Part shown: positions 43,546-54,133 of the stretch, one piece after another
Numbering within the stretch: position 1 is the stretch's first letter
How the letters are laid out: every line of letters starts with the position of its first letter
The notes under the pieces: model-generated
Databases searched by the model: none
What the model saw: only the letters and a program-made list of their open reading frames with translations
What the model was told of the DNA's origin: nothing
Assembly (NCBI GenBank): GCA_031763025.1
Contig: JASSKH010000001.1
Location: 13,969,265 to 14,033,264, forward strand
Source of the DNA: Macrocystis pyrifera
Taxonomy: Eukaryota > Sar > Phaeophyceae > Laminariales > Laminariaceae
DNA: 64,000 bases
Direction of reading: 5' to 3'
Translations under genes and position numbers: made by a program

Positions 43546-44385
43546 AGACTTCGACGAGTGTGCGCCTGAGCGTCCAATTTTTTCGAGAAAATGAGCCTAC
43601 TTGCTCCCTCGCAGTTTGGGCCTGCGTGGTCCCCCCCTCGGTGATGCAGCATGCTGTACTATTGGGACGTGACAGCTGGATGCGCTTTAATAGCCGCTCC
43701 TACCACTCTCTGCCACCTCGGCCGTCTGATCCAACGCGTTTTTGGCGATCTGGAGTTAGTTCACCACGCCCCGACAGGCATGTCCGTGTACGCCATCGAC
43801 TCCGCCGCTTCGGGTGGAGGCTTCCATCTACGCTACGAGGGCGCAGCAGGCGTCACCCTGTCCGACGATCCCCAGCTGCTTGCTGTGAATTTGGTTCGAA
43901 GCGATGGCTCCCCGGCCCTCACTGGACACTACTTGGTCGACATGATGCCCCAGCCCAACCTACCCTCGGTCGAGGAGCACTTCGTCTCCTCCAGACGACA
44001 GGTTCTTCCCCTCGTTGGAGTGGCGGCTGTCGAGCCGGGGGATGTCCTCGGCGTCGCCCACGCCCCACTGCTGAGCGTTCCGCTGGACGTTTTGCAGCAG
44101 GACAACCGAGCCCCCAGTCCTCCCTCCGGACTAGGTGAGGTGTGTCCGGTTTCAGCAGTTACTGCCCCCCCCCTCGCAGCGCCAGCCTCGCCCTCGCCTG
44201 CACTGCTTGAGCGTTTGACCTCAGAACAGCGCGCTTCGTTCCTGCGCGTCTGGGCACGCTTGCCGACACATCTGCGGGAGGTGGCTTTTGATCTCCACGG
44301 CACCGGCTGGACCCCTGTGGTCATTGAACAGCTGGGGGACGTTCTCTGCGAATTTCCTGACGTTTTCACACCTCAGATAACGTAA
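43545..44385 (+). pseudogene. pol: Protease C-terminus and protease-RT linker, frameshifted and interrupted
   Basis: The protease end (LAVWACVVPP, HAVLLGRDSWMRF) reads in one frame to about 43700. The linker then continues in a second frame from 43651 (RSDGSPALTGHYLVDMMPQ, and later LTSEQRASFLRVWARLP and LGDVLCEFPDVF). At 44366 the coding stops because a foreign DNA element is inserted, and translation runs into a stop at 44385. The sequence resumes at 46845 beyond the insertion, after one copy of the 8-bp duplication. Confidence 0.75.
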
Positions 44386-45478
44386 CACTCGGATAACACT
44401 TATCTACGTTATGGGGCCTAACACAGGAACGTGGTAACGTACTAACATAGTGTTAGCACTAGAGGGGCGATCACGGTAACGCAGTAACACAGTGTTAACT
44501 GGAAACCCACGAACGTGCACGAGCCTTACTGTTATGTTGCTGCTCGGTCTCGTCCAGCTCTGGTACAGTAACATTATGTTATGCCGTGATCAGTCCTTGA
44601 ACTAACACCGTAACACAGTGTTAGCTTTGACGAAACACGTACTTTATCACTCTCCCAGATCGATATCCGCATGTTTACTAACACGATAACATAATGTTAT
44701 TGTCGACGCAGCGTTAGACGTAACACAATAACATTATGTTACCCTTAGGAGGAGTGTTAAACATAACACCCTATCATAACGTTACCATGTTCGCCAGCAC
44801 TACTAACACATAACATTGTGTTACAGATAACACACTAACGTAACATAACGCAATGACCAGCGCTACTAACACTACGTTATCTGGACCCCCCATCTGATTG
44901 CCTTAGGGTCGGATAACGTAACCACACCTCGGATAACGTAACACTCGGATAACACTTATCTACGTTATGGAGCCTAACACAGGAACGTGGTAACGTACTA
45001 ACATAGTGTTAGCACTAGAGGGGCGATCACGGTAACGCAGTAACACAGTGTTAACTGGAAACCCACGAACGTGCACGAGCCGTAACGTAATGTTGCTGCT
45101 CGGTCTCGTCCAGCTCTGGTACAGTAACATTATGTTATGCCGTGATCAGTCCTTGAACTAACACCGTAACACAGTGTTAGGCTTTGACCAAACACGTACG
45201 TTATCACTCTAACATTCCCAGATCGATATCCGCATGTTTACTAACACGACAACATAATGTTATTGTCGGCGCAGCGTTAGACGTAACACAATAACATTAT
45301 GTTACCCTTAGGAGGAGTGTTATACATAACACCCTAACGTAACGTTACCATGTTCGCCAGCTCTACTAACACATAACATTGTGTTACAGATAACACACTA
45401 ACGTAACATAACGCAATGGCCAGCACTACTAACACTACGTTATCTGGACCCCCCATCTGATTGCCTTAGGGTCGGATA
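44367..45478. repeat. 556-bp tandem duplication inside the element
   Basis: The segment beginning CACACCTC at 44367 starts again at 44923 with the same terminal sequence, and the two copies match closely with small substitutions and indels. An internal copy of the terminus is therefore present. Confidence 0.85.
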
Positions 45479-46836
45479 ACGTAACACTTAACGTACGTTA
45501 GATACGTTACAGTCTTAGCCGGCGCATGCGTAACATTATGTTAGGATGTTAGCCTAAATGCGGAAGTCCCTGCAACATTATGTTACGGTGTTACCGTCAG
45601 TAAAGATCTGATGGTAACATTCCGTTACCGTGTTACCATCAAAACCAATCCGGGTCTAACTTTTTGTTACTGAGTTACCGTTGGGGCCGAAGTCGTTCTA
45701 ACGTAATGTTACGACGTTACCCTTTGGATCTTCCCGAGATCTAACATGTGTTACCTGTGTTAGTGGTAAAGCGGGCGTGTGGGAGTAACATAGCGTGCCG
45801 TGTTATCCAATTTCGCCGACATCCCAGTAGGGAATACCTACAAAAATATCCCCGGGGGGGGAGGATAGCATGGCATCCCCGGTAAAAAAAACGCCTCCAG
45901 ATTTTAAAAACCCCAAACAGGGGATATTTAGGATGGATCCCCGCAAAAAAAAACGCCTCAGTTTTTTGTGGAAACCCCGCCAATACGTTATCCATCTATA
46001 ACACATTACGTTATCCATCCATAACGTAATCTGCACACTCGCACGTACGAGTTAACACGGCAGTAACATATTGTTGAGTTTAGATTGGGGGTGTACGTTA
46101 TCTACTAACTTGTGTCACTACATACATTGCATACGAGTTAACGACATTAACATAATGCTATTAATAGTGTTTTATCGATCATATACGTTATTATCCGTTT
46201 GACGTTTGTTATGTTGTTATGGTAGCAAGACTTCCGTAATACCCTCACATAACGTCGCTCGAAACGGACTGCTGCTGCGGCTGATACAGTAACATAATGT
46301 TAACGTTGTATTGACCATGCACGTCATCTCTCTAACGTGTGTTACGATGGCCCCTAGAAATTTCACTAACACACTAACATAGTGTTATGTACGCGTTTAT
46401 TTGGCCGTGTACGTTATCCGTCGAAAGGGTGTTACGGTAGCACGAAGAATCCCGCGGACACACTAATATAACGTTACTCGCTACGGGCTGATGCCGCTAA
46501 CACGGTAACATAATGTTAACGTTTAAGTGACCATGTACGTTATCCCTTTAACGTGTGTTACGGTAGCCACCAGGAATTCCGCTAACACGCTAACATAGTG
46601 TTACTCGCTATGGGATGCATACCCTAACACCGTAACACATATACTGCGGTCAGTACGAGATCAAGGTAACACTCTAACATAATGTTACGCGATCGCCCGC
46701 CAATATCACAACACACTAACACTATGTTATCACAAAATCCAGAAAGTAGTTAACGTAGTAACGTAATGTTACGTGTTTTTTTCGCTGACGCCTAACATTA
46801 ACATAAAACGTTAAGTGTTACGTTATCCGAGGTGTG
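44367..46836. mobile_element. Palindrome-array DNA element (TIR, 8-bp TSD) inserted in pol
   Basis: 2470 bp bounded by inverted ends: CACACCTCAGATAACGTAAC at the left and the reverse complement of CACACCTCGGATAACGTAAC at the right. It is flanked by GACGTTTT on both sides (44359-44366 and 46837-46844). The 8-bp duplication and ends starting CA suggest a hAT- or P-like transposition mechanism. There is no transposase or any other ORF, so it is non-autonomous. The interior is almost entirely TAACAYWRTGTTA palindromes (such as TAACATTATGTTA and TAACACAGTGTTA) and GTAACAC spacers. A 556-bp segment including the left end is tandemly duplicated (44367-44922 and 44923-45478). A different AT/GC block without the motif lies at about 45805-45985. 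Confidence 0.9.
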
Positions 46837-46844
46837 GACGTTTT

Positions 46845-48180
46845 CTCGAAGTCCAAGTCGGATTTTTTTCCTGCTCGTTGATGACTTTCGTGATCTCGGT
46901 CCCGGAAGGAAGCGCTCCTGACACGTCCAGGCCGCACCGCATCAACCCCATCCTGGCCAAGGAAGTGGAGGCCACCTTGGATCAATACCTAGCGGCAGGT
47001 CTGATCCAGCACTCGACTTCTCCGTACTCGAGCCCGCTGGTGGTCATCCCGAAGAAGTCTGGAGGCGTTTGGATCACCGCGAACTACAAAAAACTCAACC
47101 AGATCAGCAAACTCAGCCAGCTGCCTATCCCTCGCGTGGACCAAGTCCTCGACTCCCTGGGGAAGGGACGGGTGTTTTCCCTCTTCGATTTGGTCTCCTC
47201 GTTCCACCAGATTACCGCGCACAAGGACACCGTCCCTCTTACGGCGTTCTGCACTCCGACGGGCCTTTACGAGTGGCTCGTCATGCCCCAAGGCAGCAGT
47301 GCTTCGCCCGGCTGGTTCGTCAAGTGATTAACGAAGTCATTAAAGGCCTGGCACAAGTGGCGGCCTACCTTGATGATGTGATCATTTTCGACTCTGACCC
47401 GACGGCCCACGTCAAGACGATACGAGCCCTCTTCGAACGCCTGCGCAAACACAACCTCAAGCTCTCCCCCTCGAAGACTCGCCTCGGCGCCACGGACGCC
47501 AATTTTCTGGGCCACTCTATTTCGCCCGCGGGTATAAGCCCTAATGCGGAAAAAGTTTCGGCCTTGCTGAAAATGCCGATGCCCAAGAACCTCAAGCAGG
47601 TCCGCGCCCTGATGGGCGGCGTAGGATATTATCGCAAATTCCTGCCCGACCTGTCTAAACGGATACGTCCTCTCACCGCCCTTCTCCGGAAGGGGGTCAA
47701 GTATGTCTTCACGCCGGCTATGGAAGTTATCGTCCGCCAGATCCTCGCCGAGTTCGCGGCCCCACCGATTTTGATCTTCCCTGACTGGGATGCCGTAGCC
47801 GACGGCTCCCGCCCCTTCCACGTGTACTGCGACGCCTGCATCGACGGTTTCGGTGCCGCGCTCGAACAAGAACAACCGGGCGGCTCGGTACGGCCCAGTG
47901 CTTATATCAGCCGCGCTACCCTCGATTCCGAAAGGCACTGGACACCGTTGGACGTGGAAGCTGGCAGCATTGTCTGGGCTATCAAACGACTCCGAGGTTA
48001 CCTGTGGGGCACGAAGTTTCGAATATTTTTCGGACACAAGGCACTTGAGAGTATCGCCAAAGTAGGGGACCACAACGCGCGAGTCCAGCGGTGGCTCGAG
48101 TTCCTCACCGCGTTCGACTACACCCTCGAGTACCGCAAGGGCAGCGCCAACGGAAATGCTGGCTTTCTCTCCCGCTTGCC
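46845..48180 (+). pseudogene. pol: Ty3 reverse transcriptase and RNase H, frameshifted
   Basis: RT fingers and palm read from 46875 in one frame (ISVPEGSAPDTSRPHRINP, LIQHSTSPYSSPLVVIPKKS, VFSLFDLVSSFHQI) to a stop at 47327. They continue in another frame from about 47310 with the catalytic YLDDVIIF (the two Asp at 47372-47377), FLGHSISPAGI and GGVGYYRKFLPDLS. RNase H follows (YCDACIDGFGAAL, HWTPLDVEAGSIVWAIKRL). The position that is usually D in the DHKAL motif reads FGHKAL (48032-48034), so a catalytic acid is lost, and SANGNAGFLSRLP has G where D is usual. A one-base deletion is also evident near 46865. Together these copy RNA to DNA in active relatives; this copy could not. Confidence 0.9.
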
Positions 48181-49480
48181 AGAGCCCGCCACAGAACACG
48201 ACCGCAGTGAGTCTAGCTGCCTCAATCCCGTCGAGGACGGTGGTATCTTCCTCATCCGAGCCTGCGGGCTTCGCACTCGCTCTTCGCCGACCCCTGGTGT
48301 CGGTTTGGGTGGGCTGGTGTCCCGCAGTGAAAGTGCCGTCTTGGGTGGGCTACCTCTCGCCTCTTCGGATTTTCGCGATTTTCGCACACACGGGCCACGT
48401 ATGAGGATTGACGACCTCTTTGCTCCTTCGGGGAGATTCGTCGCTCGTGCATCTTCCTCCGTCGCCACCGTCGACCGCCGTCCTGGCTTGGGGGATTTTT
48501 CACCCCCCGCCAACGCCGCTTTCGCTTCGGTTTTTGTCGTGCCCTCCGGGGGCAACCAGGGCTCTGCAAAAGCCCCCGCTGCAGCGATGATTGTCGCCCA
48601 GCGCGCTCCTCCCGACGAGCACTTTACAGGTCGAAGATTCCGTCGTGAGCACTGCTCCGGCCGCGTCTTCCTTTTCATGCCAGGGCTCTGCAGAAGCCCC
48701 CGCTGCAGCGACGATTGTCGCCCAGCATGCTCCTCCCCCGACGAGCACTTTACGGGGAAAATATTCCGCCGTGATCACTGACCCGGCCGCGTCTACCCCA
48801 TCGCCGCTTGGCAACCCGGCGCCTCCGAACGTTTTGCCGTCTTCAGGCCGCATCTCATCGCGGACGCGCCGACGAACAGCCGCCGCCGCTGGCGCCGTGC
48901 CGCCTGCTGTTGATTATGGCTTCGGGCCCGGCGGGACCCCTAGACCATCAGCCCGGCGTGCTACCACCCCGCTGCGAGCCCCACGGCCGCGACCGCCCGC
49001 ACCCGTCGTTTTGGCCCCGACTCCTGCCGCCCTCGTCCGTCCCGACGGTACCCATCCCGTCCGGCCGCGACCACACCGAGCCCGTGGGAACTCCTCTTTT
49101 ACGACTTCCGCCGCCAACTGACGCACTTCCCGTCACCTCGACCGACTTGGACGCCATCGGCGCAGCTGCCGAGTTTCAGTTCGGTGATTCCGCAGCGCGC
49201 TATCCGCACGCCGACCGGGCTCGGGAACAACAGGCTGAGCCCGCGTGCAATGCCGCCATGCGCTACATAGCCCTTGGCCGACCGGAAGTTTTGCCAGACG
49301 ACATTTCATCAGGTTTCCCTTCCCACCAGCGCCCTCCCTTTTCGGAAGTTCAAGAGCTGGCCACCAAAGGCCGCTTGCACACCACTGACGCGGGCATCGT
49401 TCTACTTGTCCGACAGCCGTCTCCCCCCCCTGCGTTGGATACGCCACGCCCGGTGGGTCGTACGGCCTGCTTATTGAACG
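48181..49480 (+). pseudogene. Low-complexity RNase H-integrase linker with ~120-bp repeats
   Basis: Pro/Ser/Ala-rich coding in shifting frames, with no recognised domain. A segment starting GGCTCTGCA(A/G)AAGCCCCCGC occurs at 48549 and again at 48684, followed in both by GAGCACTTTAC. This is a duplicated linker block. The frame carrying RT/RNase H ends at 48781, and the integrase frame is open from 48808. Confidence 0.5.
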
Positions 49481-50270
49481 ACGAGCCTATTCACTTTTAT
49501 TTACCGCTGCTCATGCGCCCCTGGGTCATGCAGGCTTGCCATTCTACGACTTCCTGCCACCTAGGAACCGCGCGCACCCTACGTATGCTCGAACGTTTCT
49601 ACTGGTGGATCGGCATGAGCATCTGCACCCGGTGGTGGCTACGCAACTGCTTAAAGTGCCAGGCACGGAAAACGTCGCGGCATTCGGTCCGGTGGTCCTC
49701 CATCACGTTGCCCTTGCCAGAAGGGCCCGGCATCGCCGTCAGCATCGACTATTTCGGCCCCCTCCCGGTGACGCCTCGAGGTATTACCTACATCTTGCTT
49801 TTCACCGATCGTTTCAGCCGCCGAGCTGACATGTACGCCGTCACAGCGGCCGAGTTCACCGCTGAGGGCACGGCTAACATTCTCATCAACCTGTGTATCC
49901 CTCTTTGGGGGTGCCCGCGCAGCATCCTCTCGGACAACGGCCTCCAGTTCTGCTCCAAGCTTTCGCAAGCCGTATATCAGCTTCTCGGGGTTCGAAAAAT
50001 TGCCACCAGCTCCTACCACCCAAACGGCAACGGTGGGGTGGAACGTGTAAACCGCACGATGGTCCGGATGTTGGCAATGGTCGTCAACGAGCTCCAAAAC
50101 AACTGGGATGAACAGCTCCCTCACGTCGAATTTGCGTACAACAATTCCGTCAGTGCCGCCACGGGTCTGGCTCCCAACGAGGTACATATGGGTCGGCTCC
50201 CACGCCTCCCACTCACGATTTTCGAACGTGCTGGAGTCACCGGCCACAGAGCTTGGCCCGCGACCACCTC
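49481..50270 (+). pseudogene. pol: Ty3 integrase
   Basis: The zinc-binding module has HSTTSCHLG (H-x5-H) and later NCLKCQARK (C-x2-C, about 49648-49670). The core carries SIDYFGPLP, LSDNGLQF and GNGGVERVNR, which supply the D, D and E catalytic residues (about 49747, 49938, 50039). After FAYNNSVSAATGLAPNEVHMG the frame is lost near 50250. There a 22-bp duplication (two CAGCAGCGCGCGT-type units) and a shift occur before the next frame. Integrase inserts the cDNA into the genome. All core residues are present, so the domain itself is intact in this reading; the polyprotein is not. Confidence 0.9.
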
Positions 50271-50439
50271 GCCTACTGCGACTTGGCGACGGACCGCCAG
50301 CAGCGCGCGTACGAAACCGCCAGCAGCGCGCGTCCGAAATCGTTTGAGAACACCACGCCCTCACTGTCGCTCGCGTGAACCGCCGCAACTCCCCCCTCTC
50401 CGACGCTCTGCGTCCGGTCCCCAAATTTGACGTTGGTGA

Positions 50440-51387
50440 TTGGGTGTGGGTGTACAATACGGCGGCCACCATCCGCCAGGGCGCGAACCCAGACACGGGC
50501 GCCAAGGTCCTCAAGGCCAAACTCTCACTCAACTGGACGGGCCCTACAAAGTTCTCGCAGTTGGCCCCTGCTCCTCAGCGGACACCCCGGATGGATCTCT
50601 CGGAGCGAAGCTCCTGTATTTGGATCTTCCTTCCGATATGCCCGGCGCCGAGGCTCGCCGGCGCGTATCTGTTCAACGCTGCAAGCCCTGTGCCAACCCC
50701 CACGACCGTGGCGACATGCCGAAGTATTTGCCGGCGGGGTTGACCCAATACGTGCTCAACAATTTCTCCAAGAAATCCCCTCCGTACCACGTCACCGAGG
50801 ACGACGTTTCGACCCCTCTTGAACGACTCGAAGTGGAAAAGATTACTGGACATCAATCGGTTAGAGGTCGAGGTGGCGTCATCGCGGTGATGTACGAGAC
50901 GCACTGGAAGGGACTTTCCCGGCCATCCTGGGAACGGGAAGTGAACCTTCAGCTTTCTCGCCACGCAATTTTGCGCTACTGGGCCGGCACCCCGAACCAA
51001 CACCGCCAAACCAACCGCCTGTACCGCCGAATGAGAATTGGCGTGGCACAACGGGAGCTTTCTCGGAGTAACGGCGAGGGGTTTCTGGCACCCGGCTATG
51101 GTTGCGTATCGCACGCCGATTGGCTCCGCCGCTACAGCAACACTGTACTTCCCAACGGGGCCCACTTTTGGTACAAGGGCGACGACGATCTTTGGTGGCT
51201 CGGGAAAATCAGCGCAACTACACCGACGGATGAAGTATATTGGTTCGATTTTTGGACGACCCGGGACCAATCAAGCTTCCTCTTTCTCCGGCGCGCTACA
51301 CGACTTCGACGAGAGCTGTACGAGGTCCTTGGTGTCTGCAAATTCACTTGGCTAGCGCGTTTACACGGGGGGTCCAGCGTAACGTAG
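50440..51387 (+). CDS. pol: Integrase C-terminus, chromodomain and extra C-terminal domain
   Basis: A 315-codon frame. The first part is the integrase tail (LDGPYKVLAVGP, LLYLDLPSDMPG, RRRVSVQRCKPC). Residues about 125-188 form a chromodomain: LERLEVEKITGH, then VIAVMYETHWKGLSRPSWER. Chromodomains of this class steer integration towards modified histone H3. Beyond it are about 110 residues ending in a Trp/Tyr-rich module (HFWYKGDDDLWWLGKIS, VYWFDFWTTRD) that looks like an SH3/Tudor-type barrel; that is inference. The frame ends at a TAG at 51385, about 590 bp before the 3' LTR, a stretch with no further domain. Confidence 0.8.
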   Translation: MGVGVQYGGHHPPGREPRHGRQGPQGQTLTQLDGPYKVLAVGPCSSADTPDGSLGAKLLYLDLPSDMPGAEARRRVSVQRCKPCANPHDRGDMPKYLPAGLTQYVLNNFSKKSPPYHVTEDDVSTPLERLEVEKITGHQSVRGRGGVIAVMYETHWKGLSRPSWEREVNLQLSRHAILRYWAGTPNQHRQTNRLYRRMRIGVAQRELSRSNGEGFLAPGYGCVSHADWLRRYSNTVLPNGAHFWYKGDDDLWWLGKISATTPTDEVYWFDFWTTRDQSSFLFLRRATRLRRELYEVLGVCKFTWLARLHGGSSVT

Positions 51388-51978
51388 ATGAATCTCGAGG
51401 TGCCGCCGTGGATAGCTGATTTTCGCTTCTTGACTGCACTCGTTATTTATTTATTTGTTGTCATCTTCCTGGACTTTGGGGGATGAATGTTTGTCTGCCC
51501 GATATGTTCCTGGTGTGTTTGCTTTTTTTTGGACTGGGTTGGGTATGTGTTTTTGCGCATTCTGTCCTGCCTACCCCCCCCGCCCAGCGTTGGGACTGGT
51601 CTGGGCACTCGGCCGCTCAATTGCGGCCCAGGACGCGCTTTCAGAGTTGTGGACTGGGTTTAGATGGTTCTTGTCGTCTTCCGTGTTATTTTTCTTTTCG
51701 TTCCCGTACGCACTTTTCGCTTTTCTGTGCATCTTCCTCGCCCCCCCCCGTGCGGTCGGTATGGCGATGGCTTTCATCGACGATTTCTTCCTGCCACTTA
51801 AGGCTAGGTCTTCCCTTTATTTTTTTTACGTACTTTGCCGGCTTCGTTGCCTCGCCGTTCAGAGGTGTGGGAGTGGGTTTTGAGGAGCCGCATCTTCGAC
51901 TCATGTTCTAGTTCGTGGAATCGGGGTTTCCACGAATTTCTCATAATTCTGCATATACGGCTCATCAGAGTGGGCTAG
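51388..51978 (+). other. Ty3 3' untranslated region
   Basis: T-rich, no recognised domain. A short purine-rich AGAGTGGG lies at 51967-51974, just before the 3' LTR, and could be a weak polypurine tract for plus-strand priming. No other signal is seen. Confidence 0.5.
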
Positions 51979-52252
51979 TGTTAAGATATTGTCTTGTATG
52001 AGATTGAAAGTCCGGTAACTACCTGGGTTCAGTCACTGGGAACGCATTTGTAGTACTTGGAAGGCGTATCTTAGATGGAAAACCAGGGGTTTTACAGAGC
52101 ACGAGCTTGGTCTCAGTCTCCGCGTGCACGAAAGGAATAAAACTGCTCTTCTTCTATAGCTAAGTAAACAACACGTGTGAGTACAATGTTTACCGACTTA
52201 AAAGGCAGACCTGTCCAGGGATACAAAGTGTCCCGCAAGCTTGATCTTAACA
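51979..52252 (+). repeat. 3' LTR of Ty3/gypsy element
   Basis: 274 bp, starts TGTTAAGATATTGTC and ends GATCTTAACA, so here the terminal inverted repeat TGTTAAGAT/ATCTTAACA is perfect. Flanked by CTAT at 52253-52256. Confidence 0.95.
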
Positions 52253-52584
52253 CTATGGAAATAAAATTCCCAGAAAAACTTATACTACCAAATAATATCA
52301 TAATGTACTTGGTCGGAAAAGTGCCCACGTACTTATTTTGGGAAAAACCTTATTTCACGCTGGTCGTTCCTTATTTTGGCATCGCATCAAAGACTCGATA
52401 GGCGCTTTTTTCTTTAATCTTCCCTATATAAGTACATAATATTCGTAGTGTCTATTATAGTACGACCACGAGTAGTGTCGATTACTTTGTAACCGTCGTG
52501 CGTACCAGCGCAATGTCAAGAACTCCGCTGCAGACCACTGCTGTGCCGCCGTAGATCTGTCACTTTCGTCATTCCCACTCTTCT

Positions 52585-52691
52585 ATTACGGGGGTCCATA
52601 GTTAACGGGACCAAATTTTGTTAGTAAAAATAGGTAAATATATAGGTTTTTATGTACACCGTAGGTCCTATTAACTATGGACCCCCGTAAT
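52585..52691. mobile_element. MITE-beta copy (best palindrome)
   Basis: Ends ATTACGGGGGTCCATAGTTA and TAACTATGGACCCCCGTAAT are exact inverted repeats of 20 nt. GGGACC/GGTCCT follow inside, with an AT-rich centre. 107 bp, no ORF. Confidence 0.9.
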
Positions 52692-52957
52692 AGTAGTCAT
52701 GGGCTGTGAAAGCGTCTGGTTCATCACTACTACTGACAACACGAAAAAGTCTAATTCATTTTCATTTTGCGATCCTCTGTGTGGTGCAGACATCTTCTAG
52801 AATCTGCCTATATTCGTTTCTCTGTCGATTAACTTTGTCACTGCTTCTTTGGGACATTGTAGTTCGCTTTTATTTTGCGATCCTCTGTGTGGTACAGACA
52901 TGTTCTCTGTCTATTTTGATTAGTTTGTGACACGTCGTATATTTCGGTACTCTTACT

Positions 52958-53066
52958 ATTACGGGGGTCTATAGTTAACAGGACCTATGGCATACATAAA
53001 AAAAATATATATTTAGGTATTTACTACTAACAATACTTGGTCCTGTTAACTATGGACCCCCGTAAT
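52958..53066. mobile_element. MITE-beta copy
   Basis: ATTACGGGGGTCTATAGTTA at the left and TAACTATGGACCCCCGTAAT at the right, 109 bp. It lies 266 bp from another copy of the same family. Confidence 0.9.
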
Positions 53067-54087
53067 ATTAATAGTGATTGGTGGTAATGAGGCGCGACCT
53101 CAGCGATACACCTGCAGTAGTCATATCTATCTGCGATGCATCATGTTGGGCGAATACGGATTATTCTGTATTGTGCGGATCCAACACGAACGAACATCTA
53201 CGTACAGTATGTGGTTCTCACCTCGAAATTCGAATAATTTTGAAGACGAAAAATCTGCACCTGACATGTTTTGTCCAGCAGGAAGAGCTTCTCGTACCAG
53301 GTGCCACCACTGCTACTGATGTACGATATCTACAGCAAGCAGAGCTTCTCCAGCAACAAAACAGCTGCAAACAGCAGCAGTAGCGGTAGGGACACACGAG
53401 GCCAGGGTCGGCGTCGCTACACGCTCGGCTTGTGTCGGTTTAACCCTTGAATCCTTTGTACACGTACGTACTCGATTTTGTTGTGTGTTTCTGGGTTCCG
53501 CACTCAAAATTTGAAGACGAAAAACCTACAACCTTACATGTGTCCAACAGAGCTTCTCGTAGCAGGTGCCACCACTACTACTGCTGTACAACATCTGCAG
53601 CAGGTCTTCTCCTGTTCCTCCGTTCTCTCATCAGTAGGAGGGTGGGCCTGACAACACCACGTGCAGCCCGTCTTGGGGACATGGCCCGAACGTTGCTGTG
53701 GACAGGCACAGTCTGCCTACGAGTACTCGTAGAGTTGGGTTTCGTTCGGTAGAACTCAAAACACAAAAACCGTTATGATGCGGTTGTTGGTTCTGTTTTT
53801 TTTCAACCATGGCCCAGCCATGTGCCTACACACGTTGCCGCACCTAGCACGACCAACTGTGAACGACTTACCACCGCACCAGCAGCACGAGAAGGTTTCG
53901 TTTGTGTGTGTGCGTGCACATAGCCCGCCGGGACTGGAATAATTGGGGCCGTGTGCGTTGAGCGCGATGGTCCAACGTGGCCGAAGAAAAAATTGAATCA
54001 TGATGACACACACCCACACACATACACACATACAAACAGAAAAACTTAACACAAGGCACCCTACCCTCGTGTGCGAGCCGTTATGAA

Positions 54088-54133
54088 GAGGCTTTTTTTT
54101 CCTTGGAAAGCCAAGAAAAAAAAGGCTCGCGCT
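54088..54133. other. A/T-rich hairpin, copy 1
   Basis: GGCTTTTTTTTCCTTGG and CCAAGAAAAAAAAGGCTC pair around a 4-nt loop. A similar hairpin is at 55342-55376. Confidence 0.7.

Larger units (their letters stand above)
39677..52252 (+). mobile_element. Ty3/gypsy chromovirus-type LTR retroelement carrying a NADAR domain
   Basis: A 12,576-bp LTR-to-LTR element with a CTAT target duplication. About 2.5 kb of it is a later DNA insertion (44367-46836), so the retroelement itself is about 10.1 kb, long for Ty3. Domain order is Gag, CCHC knuckle, Pro/Ser linker, NADAR, aspartic protease, RT, RNase H, integrase, chromodomain and C-terminal domain. Several frameshifts and a lost RNase H residue make it non-functional as it stands. 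The two LTRs differ at roughly a dozen sites, nearly all C/T or G/A changes, so the insertion is not recent. The chromodomain places it with chromoviruses. Confidence 0.95.

Noticed and set aside
45805..45985. Nested insertion inside the palindrome-array element
   Set aside because: The block lacks the TAACA motif and GTTATCCA occurs near both edges, but the boundaries do not line up cleanly enough to call a separate element.
47267..48199. 310-codon minus-strand frame
   Set aside because: Lies antisense to RT/RNase H, whose sense-strand motifs are clear; an artefact of G+C-rich codon usage.
49651..50532. 293-codon minus-strand frame
   Set aside because: Antisense shadow of the integrase core.
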